64,000 nt of DNA from Bettongia penicillata ogilbyi (Eukaryota; Chordata; Mammalia; Diprotodontia; Potoroidae). Of this stretch, positions 11,271 through 26,900 are shown one piece after another. Within the stretch, counting starts at the first letter, position 1. Each line of letters starts with the position of its first letter. The stretch lies in the NCBI GenBank assembly GCA_023548195.1, contig JAJHZJ010000414.1:1163501-1227500 (forward strand). The letters run 5' to 3'. The position numbers were made by a program, and so were the translations under genes. The notes under the pieces were generated by a model. The model saw only the letters and a program-made list of their open reading frames with translations, made no database searches and was not told where the DNA came from.

Positions 11271-14200
11271 CTATACAAAATTTAAAACAAATTCCAAGAC
11301 ACATTTGGTAATTGAACCATTTAAAGTGATTTAAATTGAATCATTTAAAATGTGACACTACACAGGCATTAAAATTTTATCTCTTTTAATAGAGAACAAC
11401 AGCTCCTTTCATCACTCTCTTTTAGAACTCTGTTCAAATTAAAAAAAAGTTTCCCACCTCATGAAATATTGAATGTGTCAATGTTTACCAACTATGGTTA
11501 CATAATCACTTCCACTGTAAAATTAATTTTAATATTTAAAAATAGGCATCTTACATAAATCATGATTTTTCAGATCCATTATTTAATACTAATCTATTGC
11601 CCACAGCATATTAGAACATAATTTTAAATTCTTCCTTTACTACTGTCTCTAAAAAACACATTTATAAAACTAGTACTCATGTTAATAAAATCAATGAAAG
11701 CCATTTCCTAAATATATTCTATGTGGAACTTATTTTTTACTATTTGGCATTTGGCTTTAAAACTCCATGTAACTTAGCTGCAGGACTGTATGAGTAATTT
11801 TCTTCTCCTTTTTCCTCTGCATTAAGCAAATAAGATGAATACTTAACAAATAGAAAATTGGACTCTTAGTTTGTGAATATCTCATATTAATGACTTCAGA
11901 GGATAATTCTCTAAACCAATCAGAGCATGCTATTCCTTCACATTTCCTACACACTTACCTCTACTGAATGTCTTAAACAGGTGCAACATGACTATCATTT
12001 ATTAATATGTTAACTAACAAGCTATTTAAACATTTGCCATGTCTTCTCCTGACAACATCATGACCTGCAGGGTAACTTTGAGCTCCTGAAGGCCTTGCCC
12101 ACACAGTATAAACTATGGCCAGTTCCATGTCATAATGATCTGAAAGGCTCTCAAAGGGCAGGCCCAATAATAGCCAATTGCTATTGCCGAAGAACCAAAT
12201 TAAAAATTAATTACCTAAAAAAGGTTTATCACCAGAGAGCTGGCCAACAATGACATTTTTTTGACCATAGCAATTCACGAATACTATACTTTATTATATA
12301 CTATATTACTATACTACACTTTAAGGGTAGAGGGAATGATGACGAACTATTTTAGCAACAGAAACACTAGGGCCAATGTAACCATGGTTATTTTCAAGTA
12401 TTCTATTTACGCCAAGTTATTATACTCTACATATAAACAGTTGAACAGCCTATGGATTTGCCAGTTTTCTAGAATCAGATGAAAGACTATATGATCACCT
12501 AACTTAGTTTCTGGAAAAGAATAAGATGTAGTTAAAACAAACAAATGAAAACTATGAGGCACTTACCAAATTCAATGAAACAGTATGGTCTGACAGCAGT
12601 ATTTGTCTTCATCATGTTGTAAGTACTGATGAATTCCTTCTGAAGCTCATCCAGGAAAGAGAAAGCCAAGACATTTGGGTAATTTTCCGTACACAGCATC
12701 ATGTAACTCACTCCCAGGGAGCTAATAAAACTATAGTTAAAAAAATAGATTTAGAGTTTCAAATTAAATCCTGGTAATTTGCTGCCTCACAAGAATAGTT
12801 CCAGTCAAGCAAATAACTGTCATAGCGATCATGAAGACAGTGATATTTATTATAGCAAAGATTTTCAAGGGACAAAAACATAATTCTGCTTTAAGCCACA
12901 TCTTTAAACCAATGGAATACCAGTAAAAAGAAAAGGAAGATGAGAGACAAACTCATATCCCATAGTTAAAATTATATGCCACAGTATGGCAAAGGGGATA
13001 AAGAGTAACTACTTAAACAATAAAATATTTTACTCTAATTTTTAATTATTTTTATGGAAATCCTGACATGTTAACATCTTGTGCCTTCATAAACAACACA
13101 TGATGAACATAATTTAATTTTCCTGAGAACATAACACTAATGTAAATATATTTATAATATATGTAACATAATGTGTGTGATGGTATAGGATATGGGGTTG
13201 ACTATACTTAAAAAAGAAAAAAGAAAAGGGTTCTTCTTGTGACCTGACAATTTGATCATTTTACTTTCTCAAAAAAGTGGAAAGATATGCAGCTACATCA
13301 TTTCTAGGGCAATACGATATAGTTGATTTTCTTCACTATAGAATTAACAGCTAAAATGACCTTTCCCATGGAACTTTCCTGCCCTCCAAAAAAGCTTCTT
13401 CAGTTTTATCATCAGTGCTCAACTCATTAGCAGAATAGAAACATTTTTCATCATCTCTGCATCACCAACATAACAGTTATCTCTTTGGCAGTATGTATAC
13501 CTTTCTATCTCAAGTGAACTAAGACTATTGATGGCATGTAGAGAGGCAGCCCCTACCACAAGAAACCTTGGCAAACATTCTGCAATTGTCTTCACATCCC
13601 CCTTAATGGTTTTTTACAGGCACACACACACAAAAATTTAAGTGCATCTTAGGCTCATAGGAAGATAGGGTATTGAAAGTCCTTTCTACCTACATGATGG
13701 ATCGACTTTCTCATGAAATCTTTTTAAATAACATTTCTTATTCTGATCAACACTTGGTTCCAAAGTTTAAATCAATAAGGCCACACCGGAGGTAAGGGGG
13801 AGAGGAAGAGAATGATAGTAAAAATATAACTAGACCCTAATACTTCTTCAGAGTGAGGTCGATAACCAACAACAGCACAGTTCTGCTTGCCCTATGGTAG
13901 GCCATCTTTCTCAAATGTTCTTTCACTGTTAGTACAAAAATATGACACAACCAATTAGGAGAAAAAATTGTGCAGGTATTAGGTCTGTAAGGCACTGGTA
14001 AATAGGTGACACTTGAAAGCTCTACGACAATTCAATTTCAAATCACTAACACCTCCAGTTTATAGGCAGCTGCAGCATATACACATGATGCACAACTGTT
14101 CTTACGCACTAAGGCGCATCACCCAAAATCAGTTTTATTACATTATAAAACTATTCTCTGGATAGACTATGTTCAGAAATCAGTTTTCTGAAAATATCAG

Positions 14201-14947
14201 AAAACTGTTATGCAGTTTCATGATTTACTTTTTTTTTAGCCAGATGCAACTAAATTTCTTATGCCAAAGTCACCATTCAAAAAATACAAATAGCTCAGGT
14301 AACTGTTAAAACTCATTAAAAAAATCTTCTGGATTAGAGACAGGGGTACTTATTTTCATGGGAAATCATTTACAAAATACAATCTAGGTGTTTTGATTTG
14401 GTAATAACAATTTCCACTTACATGATACTTTAAAGTTCACAAGGCAGTTTTCAAAGAACTCTGAGGTCAAGTGTGGTGCTACCAAAAACCCCCAAACAAA
14501 CCACTTCAGTTTAAATTATCTCTAATAGCAAAACCTTCGACCAGGTAATTTTTTTGAACTGCAATGTCACGCAACATGGCTAGATCAATACTATACTGAT
14601 CCATCAAAATATTCCTGTTTGTAACTTTTCATGCCATTTTCAGACCTTTATTTCTTGTTGAGGTTAGCATTAATTTACTTAGCACTTTCATTCTATACCT
14701 GTCACTACAGGAAGCTCGTAATCTTTTATCACTGAATGGTTCTCACAACATACATTTTGTTCTGTTCTACTACTGGCATGTCTTGATTATACCAGTGGAC
14801 ACCCCACCAGAAGCTGCCAGGCTGTGCTGGACACCATACCCTGGTGTTGTAAATACCTTTATGAAAGAATTCCCTTCAAGGGAATTAAGCCTCATTTTTT
14901 TAAACTAGTAGAATAAGTTCCTTGAGAGCAAGCAAGGTTTGCACTCA

Positions 14948-14983
<36 letters not shown>

Positions 14984-17900
14984 TTCCCTGTCTTCTCCCC
15001 CCACACACATACACACACCTACATGTGTACACATTGCACACACAGCTGTGGGGTAGGGAGGGGTCTTGTAAGAGCATAAGATCAAAAACTTCGGTGTAAC
15101 TTACAGTCCTAGAGAGCTATCTGGGATACTAAGAAATTCAGTGATTTGCATATGGTTAAGTCTTCTTGACTCCAAGGCTGACTCTATTATATAACACAGT
15201 GTCTTCTCACCATGTATAATATAGCAGGTGCTTAGTAACCTTTTGTGCAACTGGACGTTGTAACCTGAGAGCCGAGCATAGTGTATCTGACAAACATTTG
15301 AAAAATACTCATTGACTAAATGACTGAAATTAATACAACTCAGTTTGCCCTACTACTAAACATCTACCAAAACTGTACTATTCTAGCTGCTGTGCTTTCC
15401 CTGTGGGACTATTTGAAACAGAAATAATCTCCAGGGCCACTGTTGTTTGCAGGGCTTCTTACCTTTACACGGAACATTCCAATATGTTCTGCTCCCCTCC
15501 TGCCTCCAGCCATTCCTGTCCTCTATCAACAATAAGTCACCTTCCCAGCACCTCCAATCCCACTTCCTTCCCTTTACTTTTCTTTTTTCCCTCCTGCATC
15601 TCTTGGCCCGCTTAACGTTATAGTCATTTTCGGTCAAAGAGGAACAACCTTGCTTTTGAACAATGAACAAACTCCTTTCATCACATCTTCAATTCTTCTC
15701 ACTATACTCCAAACTGTGAAAACTTCTGTAACGTCTTGGTTCAAGGCTGTTGTAGGCCCCTAACTGAGCTAGACATTTGAGTAACTGTAAGTGAAATATT
15801 ACTGCACCATTTATACCACACATGCAAAGCATTGTAACAGGTGCTATGGGATACAAAAGCACAATAAAAGCTGCATTTCCTACCCACAAGGAGCTTATAC
15901 TCTAACTCAAGAGACAACGAAAGTACATTCAAAATTTTTTAAGTGAATAATATGTAATAGTATTTAATACTGATGATGCAAAAATGGGAAGGTATAGCCA
16001 ATCTAATGAGATGACATACAATTTTCCCTTCTGTAGTAATGCATACATTTGATGCAAATGCTTGTACTTTGGTGTTGACAGGTTTAAGTCTCAGTAAGAA
16101 CATACATGGCATCTTGTAATTGTAAATAAAACATGTTAAAATCACTAAGGGCAGAAAAGAGTTTATATTGGAAGCTGTGCACTGTAAACCTCAAAATACC
16201 ACATACCTATTACTGCACTGGATTTCCATTACCTCAAATTAAAATGTCCATGTTTAGTCAATATAATCAGATTTTACATTAGAATAGTGAGCATAAATCA
16301 TCAGCGTATTGTTATTATCACTGTTGTCAGAAATTTCCATAATTAATGTAGGCAAAGCAATGCTGTATAATAAGCAGGACACAAATATAAAAAGAAAAGT
16401 CTTAAAAGGTAAATTCTTGCTAGCTTATGCTCACAGAAGTGAAGAGTAAATTAACATGTCACAATGAATAATTCAATAGAGGCACTAATGTCACCCCTGT
16501 TCAAACAAATAATTATTAAGCAACTATTACATGTAAGGTGCTGTATTCTTTATGACCTCTAGACAAAAGATACCAACAAGAAACAAAATGCACCCTTGTC
16601 TTCTGGTGGAAATACCAAGTGAACAAATGACCAAAAGACAAGAAGTTGGAGAAAACATGAGACCTGGGTCATACTAGAAAACCAGTTATTAAATAATCAA
16701 GAGTTGATGACACCTGCCTCATTCTCCTTGGGTGACTATGTTGTGATGCCAAGTCCAAACTGGTTATGCCAAAGCTACTGTTTATAAATCACAAATAGTG
16801 CAGCAAAATATAATAAAAATGTTGCCACAGTTAAGTCATACAACAGTTAGAACACTGAGCCAGGAATTAAAGTCTGGCCTCAGGCCATCACGAGCTGTGT
16901 AAGCCTGGGCACTCCCTGAACTTCTGTGTCCTCAGCTTCTCCAACTGTAAAATGAGGATAATAACAGCACCTACCTTGCAGGGTTGCTGTGAAGATCAAA
17001 TGAGGTAGTATTTATAAAAGTGCTTGTTCAGCAAGTGCCTCACACACAGTAGGTGTTCTATAAATGCTTCCAGGGTGGAGGCCACATGTGGTCCTGTAGG
17101 TCCTCAAGCGTGGCCCTCTGTTTCAGTCACAGGAAGACCCAGAGGGCCACATGTGTCCTCAAGGCCGCAGGCTCCCCACCCCTGGAATACCCTACCCTTT
17201 TCTTTCCTCCTTCCCTTTGAATATAATTTCTTCAGTATCTTCTCTCAAACAATAAAATGAATTGGGATTATGAAGTTATCTCAGTCCTATTCTGCTCCCA
17301 AAATTCACAACCTGTATTACTTTTGAAAGTCTCATCCCCATTTTCTAAAATATGCAGATTCTTCTGCAACAACAGCAGCAAAGAAACCTCATTCCCTAAA
17401 ATTCCTCTAGAAATGTCACTTTTAAAAAGCTGATGTTTGAAAGAAAGACAAAGGGATGATTTGTAGCATGGCACAGAGTGCTCGAGTCAAGAAGAGCTAG
17501 GTTTGAATACCTTTTCTAAAACTTGTTATGTGATCATAGACAAATCTTTTAACCTGAGCCTGTTTCCTCACCTCCAAAAATCAGTAACTTTACCTGTGGT
17601 ACCGACTTTTGCTGTGAGGTTCAAAACAGGAAATTTATATAAGACATTTTGTAAATTTTAAAGTGTTATTATATATACCTGCAATCATCATCATCATTAT
17701 TATCTGTGAAGCAGAAAAGTAATACTGTTTAGGATGCTAGCAGTACAGTGTCTTTTTCAAAGTAGAAAAGTATGCAGGGTAAGGGAATATACAGGAAAGT
17801 ATTTTTCTTAATTCACTTCTCAAAATCTGGGAGGGATAAATGAATGGGAAAAGATACAAGTAAAACAATAATTCTCACAAAGAACCAACCAAGCAAAGCA

Positions 17901-20900
17901 CAAATTGTCACTGAGAAATAAAAATAAAAGCATTTCTTTTTGCTGGTTTTAAAAGGGAAATATCTTAAAATTTTAGGATAAATCAAGAAAATATGTAAAG
18001 TTGTCACCTATCATGCAACATAGGAGGACCATGTTCTACAGCAACACAATTTTCCACATTAGAAATTCAGGCAAATCCTCATTTCCCACTGTCAGTTACG
18101 TAGGTTGTACATAATTAGAATGCTAGAGAAAACAAAAAAGTATCCACATGGATCTTTTCATGGATGCAGTCTACCTTCCATTCCATTCTAAGTTCCTTCC
18201 CTTACTTTTTCCTTCTACTGATGAACTTTTCCAGAGCTACTCAGCTCACAAAATAGGAAGAGGAACATTCAAGAGTTCCATAATAGAAAGGCAAAGAACG
18301 TGAGGCATTTTGCGAGTGTAATGATTTATACAAGTGGATCCAAAACTAAATCTTAATAAAAAATTTAAAATGATTCAACATACTAAATATGTGGGAAACA
18401 ACTTAAGCAATCGATGCAGGAATATTTATATTACTGAACATATATTACCAAAGAGAAAAAGTGGTAAATGAACTGAGCATGAAATTAAAAAATAAGAAAA
18501 ATAAATCTTGAGATCAGAAGACTGATGATGACACCTATCTCCCAACTCTTGGCAGAGAGAAAATGGACTAAAAGAATGAAGCATGCATTTTCAAATACAG
18601 TCAATATGCTGATTTGGAAATTAGTTGAGATAAAACAGTAGTGAACTGTTAAACACCATAAAAGGCTGCTTTCCTTAAAGTAACAAAAATTACCAAAAAA
18701 AGATTGGACAAAACAAAGCCAAGACTGTAACAAAACCTTGGTTATCCAGAATTATAGGCCTTCTGTACACACACTATTTGTAAGATGAGACTTGCTCCTT
18801 TTAATCACTGACCCCTCGAAGTTTACTGAATTGGCAGGCTGCCACATCACCTCTGCGGCTACTATAATCACACTGCCTCTCACTTTCTCCCCACTGCACT
18901 CTCTTTTCTTTTCTCTTTCTCCCATTCATGCCCCTGCCTCTAACTTCTCCAGGTCTGCGTTCAAAGGTGACCTGTTACAAATGTCACTAGCCAAAGAAAG
19001 CTTTCTTTTCCTTCTGGGTAGCAAATAAACTAACCACACTAGGAGCACAACAAACAGTTTTCCAGAGCTCTCTTCCTTTCTACTCAAAGGCTCTTTTTCT
19101 CTCAGCAAAGATAACTTTTTCTTCCTACCTACATGTTTTAATGTATCAAGAATTAAGGATTTGAGCCTGGGTGAGAGAACATGTTAATAAGCTATCCAAT
19201 CTGGGTGATAAGCAAAGTTAATGAAAGGACTGAAAATTGGGTCTTTTAAATATTTCTATTTGAGAATCTCCTTTACATATCCCTTCTGCTATCTCCTTTA
19301 TATATCAAACAATGAGATCAAAATAAATTTTTCTTTTTGTAGTTGGTAGCAAAATTTAAAGTAGTAGATCAGTTTTTCTTTGTTATAAGGGAAGGCTTGT
19401 TTTAGGGAAGAAAGGAGTAACTGGGAAATGACAGAAGTATAAAAAATAAAGCATCAATAAAACATTCTAAAAGACCTAGAGTGGCAACTAATAAATTTCA
19501 TCAGACCAACGTGGGGCAGGCACAAGTTGAATAAATAATAGGAGGAACCAGAGACCTGAGGGAAAATGCCTACTTTGTATGCTTCTAGTGGGCACCCAAT
19601 CATGTGGAGGTATAGGGCTGCACTCAGTTTGTTCTTGAGAATACAGGTATTTACTAACTAACTGAACAAAACAACTCCTAACTCCTCGACACTCCACCCC
19701 TGCCCTCATGCCTAGGAACCTGAATATTTATGTTCATGTATCCTCAAAATTCAACCTGCCTCAACTCCCAGGATCCACATCTTTCACACCATCTCATTCT
19801 TAGATCTCACCATTACTCACTCACTACTACGTAGCCATGCTACCTCCTGGACCTCAAATGCAAATTCAAATGTCTGTCTATAACTCCCTATCCTTCATTC
19901 TCTCCTAATACACTTGTAACACATCTTCACTGGGACCTCTTGTCCTTTTATCTTCTCTGTTCTTCCAATCTATGGTCTCATATTTCTCTCTTGGTAGTCA
20001 ACGCTGCAGGTTATCAGCTCAAAAAACATACTATCCTCCCCTCATGGTGTCATTCATATTACTTTTTAATACTCGGTTCTACTAAACAGACTATTTCGGT
20101 AGGGCTCCTCAAATATACGCCCTTTCCTCTCCACTGCTGAATGTCATTAGAACAAGTTATACAACAAGACTTGGTTTCACTACAAATTCGTTACCTAACT
20201 TCACCTGGGCCCTCCCTACAGCAATCCCTGCATTCTTCTGAAATTGACTGCTGTGTTAGTTGAAGGGACTTTCAGCTCTCCTCTCAAGCCACCTCTACCT
20301 TCCCTCACCTTTCAGCAAATGACCTTGGATTTTACTTTATTGAGGAAATCAAGGCTGTTTGTCCCCAGTTCACTCATTTTCCCCTCAAGGCTCTACATCT
20401 TTATCTGAGCTCTTTGCCTCTATACCATCTCCAAGGAATAAGACTCTCCTTGCCAAGGTCAGTACTCTAATTGCACCCATCCCATCTTAAAGAAAATTGC
20501 CCCAGTGATCATCATTTGTCTTTCACCCTACTACTGCTTCTTTTACTGCCTGCTAACTATAGGCAACCCTGCCTGTCCCCTCAAGTTATTATCCTATATC
20601 TGCTAGACCAGGGGTGAGGAACCTGTGGCCTTGAGGCCACACATGACCCTCCAGGTCCTCAAGTGTGGTCCTTTGACTAAATCCAAATTTCCTTCCTTCA
20701 CTTTCGTAATAAAAGGATTTGTCCTGTGAAATGTGGATTCAGTTAAAGGGCTACACGTGGCCTCAAGACAGCAGGTTCCCCATCCCTGTGCTAGACCCTC
20801 CTTCACTCTTAACTGCTAAATTCTTATAATTACCTCCTCTTGCCCTCACTTCTTATCCACCAACTCATTTCTCAAGTCATCACACAAGACTCTGACCCTC

Positions 20901-23900
20901 CTACAGCCTTTCTTTGAAATCTTTATCTGGAATTACTTCTTAATTTTTCAACTTAGTGGTCTTTCTCAGGCTCTGTCTCACTTTACTTCCCAGTAGCTTT
21001 TGATGTTTGAGTATGCCCTACTCAACTTCCATAACACCATTCTCTTCTGGTTCATCTCCTATCTGACCATTCATGATATAGTGAAAAAAAGTGCTAGATT
21101 TCAAGACAGAGGAGATAGGATTGAATCCTGATCCTAACTAACGGTCACCTTTGCCAGCTTGGACAAGTCACTTAAATTTGAGGTCCTTGTTTTCCTTAAA
21201 TGCAACATGACTTCTAAAAGTCCCTTCCAACTCCCTTACCCAATCAATTACCAAATCCTGTTGATTCTAGCTCAATAGCTCTAGAAGCTGCCCCTTATCT
21301 CTACTCACAATACTACTACCCCTATGTGAACATTCCCAACTGGTCTCCCTTTATAGTCTCTCCATTTCATCCTCTACATAACTGACAAAATATTTTTAAG
21401 GGACAGGTCTGACAATGTCACTCCTCAATTCAAAAAAACCTTCTGTGGATCCCTGTTGCCTTTTAAGAAAAAAGTACAAACTCAACAGCCAACATTTAAG
21501 GCCCCCTACCACTTCACTCCAAACTACTTCTCTAGGTTTATTTCACATAACTCCACTTACCATTCTTCTTCTCCAGTCAGACTGTCCTGGCTCTATGACA
21601 CTAAGATAATTCAAGTTTTTTGAAGGCAGGTACATTTGCACTTACAGTTTAAAAGAACATTTTGCATACAACCACTAAAGGTTTATTAAATTGTTCCATA
21701 CTACAGAATTCTCTTGCTTTCTCAAAAAGTAAAACTTCTATTCTCTAATGATCTCAAAATTTAGATCTAAAAAAGTAAAACTTCTATTCTCTAATGATCT
21801 CAAAATTTAGATCTAATGATCTCAAAAATTAGGTAATCACTCATTATTTCAAATTTACAAAAAAGTTGTACTGCAAAAATCTGTCTGACAAATTAGTTTT
21901 CTAGAACAAAGCTTATTTTTCCATAGGAATAATATTGCAAATGGTTACGTTCCTAGGTTAGCTCATAAAGCCAATTTGACTCAAAATTCAAAAGAATCAT
22001 GAGCTCGTTAACGTAAGAACTATCAACATTAGTATTAATACTGGTATTAGTACCAGTATCCACCAGTGCTACCACTATTTAGCAATTTATACATGGACTT
22101 CCCATTCTGTGCAGTTCTGGTGTATGTTCTCCCTTAAATCTCTGGACTATTGATGTCTACCAATTGTTCACTGCTCTTTGGATATTTTGATCTTCAGAGA
22201 TTGTTGTGTCCTAGGATTCACAACCATATAGTAACACTTAGACTACTGGGATTTAAAAAAAAAAATCACGTCAAGGAGCATTTTGTAATCACTGAAAGCA
22301 CTGTCGTTTCTAAAAAACAAGCTGCCTCTCTTTCTCCTATTCAATTCTAGATTGTGATCGCTGTCACATGTGCCAATCATTTGCCTAACTAACGGCTGGG
22401 CACAGTCTGAATAATCGGCAACGTATGCTCAGAGTGGTTCACTACCTTAGTGGACAGCATCATGAACAGAGCCAAATGAAAAAGGACTTCCTTCTAACAG
22501 GTGAGACCCTCCAGATGGTTCCGTTTGCTGATCACAGTGTGGAAGGCTACGGGATATTACAGTACCTCCTCAAGTGAGATTTGGACCATTCAAAATGAAG
22601 TGACCTAATAATCCATTCATGGAAAAAAAAACAAATGGAATAAAGCTTAGCCCATAATAGAGTTTTAGTGCATGTGTGAAATGAAAAAAATGCAATCAAA
22701 GAATTTTTAAGGCTAAAAGGGAATGTAAGAGTCATTTAATCCAATACCCTCAAGTAACAAATGAGAAATCAGCGGCCTAGAAATCAGCTAGTTAGAAGTA
22801 CAGTGAGGACTGGAATAAGAGAGTGCTTCCCTTACACTAAATAGTATAAAACAATACCTTGGAAATATCAGCAATTAAGCAATCAGAAAAACAATGAAAT
22901 GTAGTAAGAATTCATTCTTTATGTAGAATGCTGGTGTTTGACCATATGTGTAGATATCCTCCTTCCTCAAGGCAGGTTAGCAAATCCCTTGCCCTAGGAC
23001 CTCTGCTTCTCTCCCTGTAGAATTTCAGCTCCAAGTAACTGCCCACCTTCCCCCAATATCAGGCCTCAACTGTGTTCCAATCTGAATTTTCTCCCCAAGA
23101 AGGTATCCCTGAATGTAACCTCCCTGAGAACAGGGATTAATTTTTTTTCATTTCATTTTTATCCTTTGAACAATGCTTTCCTTAAACAGGAACCTAACAA
23201 ACATTTGCTGAATTGAATTAAAAGTGGAACAAAATAAGTCAAGAGAGCTCAGATCATTTTCCTAGCATCCCAATGAGTAAGAAAAGTTAGAAAAGATTGG
23301 ATTACTCTTTCCCATGATTTACCACTTCCCTTTCCCAGAAGATGAAGAGTAGAGGGAACTAGGTAAAAGAATTCCTCAGTCCACCAAATAAACTCAGTAA
23401 TTCTTCTCCTGTAGTCAGAAATGGTGATAGCACAGGACTAGAAGATAGAACAAATAAAATAAAAAATTCATAAGCAGCATGGTCTGAATGACTAGGCAGG
23501 CAGAAGTGGGTATAAACAGTGCTGCTGCACAAAAGTGAAGCTAAAGAAGGGGCTGGCTGCCATTAAAGGCTTTTAAATTAACTGACATCTAAAGAATTAA
23601 GTTTGTCAGAGAGAGCTTTCATATTTTTTCTAGGGGACAATCTAGTCTTGATTGTGAAACAAATGTGAAACAACCAAGTGGCTCAATGAGGGTTGGGGGT
23701 GGTTCTGCACTTTAAAAGAGAACTTATTAATTTAGATGAACTGACAGTGTCCAGGAAACACAGTGCTATTTTTAATAGGAGTACTCACCAGTGCTTTTGC
23801 CCAAGGTCCCCACGGCAAGAAAAAGTGAGGTGCAATTTGGCATCTGATCTCTTAAAAGGATGGAGAGCAAAGTCACACCCAGGCCCTTCTTCCACACACC

Positions 23901-26900
23901 CCTACAATTCAGCAGTGTTCTTTAAAGGAGCTGCTCTAACAAAGTTAACAGGCTTTATGCCTTTGGTTACAAAGTTTCAAGTTCTATCACGTTTTAGCAA
24001 CCCTTTTAAAACTCTGGGTTCAACTACACATTTATGCTTCACAAATCATAATAAACAGTAAGTTGCAAATAATAATTACCCAAGTATACTGCTACAAAAT
24101 CACAGTAATTAAACAAAAAAGTACTTGCTGCTACTAACTGGCAAAAGAGGCAGAGACTAATCATGGTTTTCTTAATTCTCATAAATTTTTAGTGATTAAT
24201 TTTTATATGGTACATGTTGCTGCATTAATCATTGGTCATTTATAAATTTCATTATAAAGTTAAAATTGCAATTTCAAAGAAGCTTCCATAAATATTCCAA
24301 GTTCTATAGAAAGTATTACAAAGATATGAACCATATCATTTTTATGAGCAATATCACCATTTTAAAAAATTAACAAATTGAAGAACAAAACAGCTTATTT
24401 GCTGAAGGTCTTACAGCAAGTAATTGACAGTTACATTGTCATACAGTGGAAATGTCAGGTTAAACAGTCATATTTCTACATTATAAGCCGAAACCAGTAT
24501 GTTACAAAAAAACTATAGAGGAGGAAGAATATACAAAAATAGAGCAATAGGAAATGAATGGTAGACATAATTACTTCTATAAGAGAGGAGGGAGAGTTGC
24601 TTAAAAGTACAGTTTTGAGCTCACCTTTCAGATAAAGATAAAATTCTCTTAAGTGAAGATCAGTGAGATGACAATTGAACTCTTAATGGTAGTTCATTAT
24701 TAACAAAAATCAATAAAACTATAAATTTTTTATTTTAGGGGAAAGATCAGCATCATCAGAGTTTTCAAGACTTTGCTAAAAGCTTCACTGACTCTACCCA
24801 ATACACCAGAAAAGGGCTTTAAAATTTAATAATTAATAGTTCAAATAACATAAATTATGTATATGTATATGGGATCAATGTGTTGACAGAGAATTTTTCA
24901 TATAAAACAAAATCCCAATCAACTAGAACCCAACTAATTAGCTAGATTTTTATATTTTAAATTTTTAAGGTTGCATTATATTTTTAACAGAAAGAAGCAA
25001 ATAGCACACAAACACAATCCTTTATCAGGGATTTATTTTAAAACATACCAACAAACAAAAATTCAAAACAACTTTCAAAGTAAGTCCTGGGAAAGCTGGA
25101 ACTACAAGCAGGCAAAGTAAGCAGCTGCCTAGGATCCACACATAGACACAACAGAGAACACTTTTTGATATTACTTCTTCATAAATGTACATATTTTTAA
25201 TGTCAGAAAATTTCACTCTAGCATTCAACTTTTTATTTTTTGGTATGTCAAACTGCATGTGTTAGAGTAATAAGCCTCACATCTAGGTGAGCAGCAGAAA
25301 TGTAAACACAAGAGGAGGGTACAATTTTTGAACTTTGCTCTAAGTAAAGAAAAATTTTGTCCCAGGCTTTGGCCTTGAAGTCAATACACATTCATTCCAA
25401 TTTCCTTTCTATGTATAGCTACAGCTTTACATAATAATAATTGGTAACAATGCTATAATCCAAGAAACTTCAAGACCTGAATTAAAAAAAAACAAACCCC
25501 AAACCCAAAATGTTGTACTTCCCAGAAAAGTAGATTAATATATTATTTTAGAAAGATTGTCAACTTCATGGGTTGAAGTAATTTTTTTCTACCCTCAGAA
25601 AACTTAATCTTAATATCCCATTACTAAGCATTTCAGTTGATCACAGTATCTTAAAACTATAGGTGTCACCAAAGGTTATTTCCTTTGCCTTATGCCTTCC
25701 TCTCTACACTTAACTCAGCCACTCTTATTGTGGCAGCCACAACTTAATTGCAGGAATGATTAATCTCTAAATCTATTATCTGTAGTCTTGAACCATATAC
25801 TTTGGTTCCATTATTTTCAGCTGTCCACAGAGTATCTCCACTTGAATACATTGTACCACTTCAAACTTAAAGAGAATCAGAGAATCTACTTTATTTTTAG
25901 CCAGAATAAATAATGGAGATCACCAAGAAGTTCCACTTGTTTCTGATAAAGAAATGAAGTGCCAAAGAAGCTTTTTGTAGTTACCATAAATTACACTGCT
26001 AATGGTAGCATAACTGAACTAGAAATCAGATATTCTGACGCAGTGATAGTACTCTTTCTACTACCTCATAATGCTATTTAACACATGTTTAAAAAATGTG
26101 TTTATCTTTCTCTCCAAAGAGATCCCCTTTCCCAGCTACTCCATTTCTGCTAAAATAACACTTTTCTTCCATTCTCCCAGGTCAAAAACTTAAGAATCAT
26201 TTCTGTCTCTTCCCTATCTTTCATACCCTATTGCAACAATAACCATATTTTTCAAACCAAAAATGGGAAAACACAATCATCAACAATGGCTTGGTGCTAT
26301 AACTGTTTGGATTTATGTATTAGGGTATATTAACAGTCTCCAACTTGGCTCCTCACTTCTATTTTCTTTTCACCATTTTCAATCAATCCTAGATACTGCT
26401 GCCAGATTAGTTTTCTTAATACATTTTATTCACTGTCATTCTCCTACTAGAGAAACTATAATAGCAGCCTACTGTATCAAGTACAAACTCCAGTCTGGCT
26501 TTCAAAGTTCTCCAATAATTTGGTTCCATCCTATTCTTCTTTACTTCTCATTCTAGAGCAGGTCCTCTCCACTTCATTCAACTGAGAGCATTTCCTCATA
26601 AACTCAAGTACTTACCACTGTTGGAGCACTCTTAAGCAGAAAGAGAACAGTTACCTCTCCTGTGGTAAAAGCACCCTCCCTTTATCTATTTCAATCCAGA
26701 CTTATACCTCATCCATCAAGACGCAAATCACTCCCACATTCTTATGAAGCCTTTCCCTGATTTTTGGTCCATCAATAATCTCACTATATTATAGGGTACA
26801 CTCAAGCAAATGTAATATATATTTTCCAACTTTATTTACACTACTGTTCCCCCTAAAAAAACTTAGTATCACAAGTACCAAGTCAAACTGTAGCAAACAA

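Noticed and set aside
23693..24061. 122-codon + strand frame in intron 2
   Set aside because: No recognisable domain, no splice context and no start context of note; chance length in this composition is plausible.
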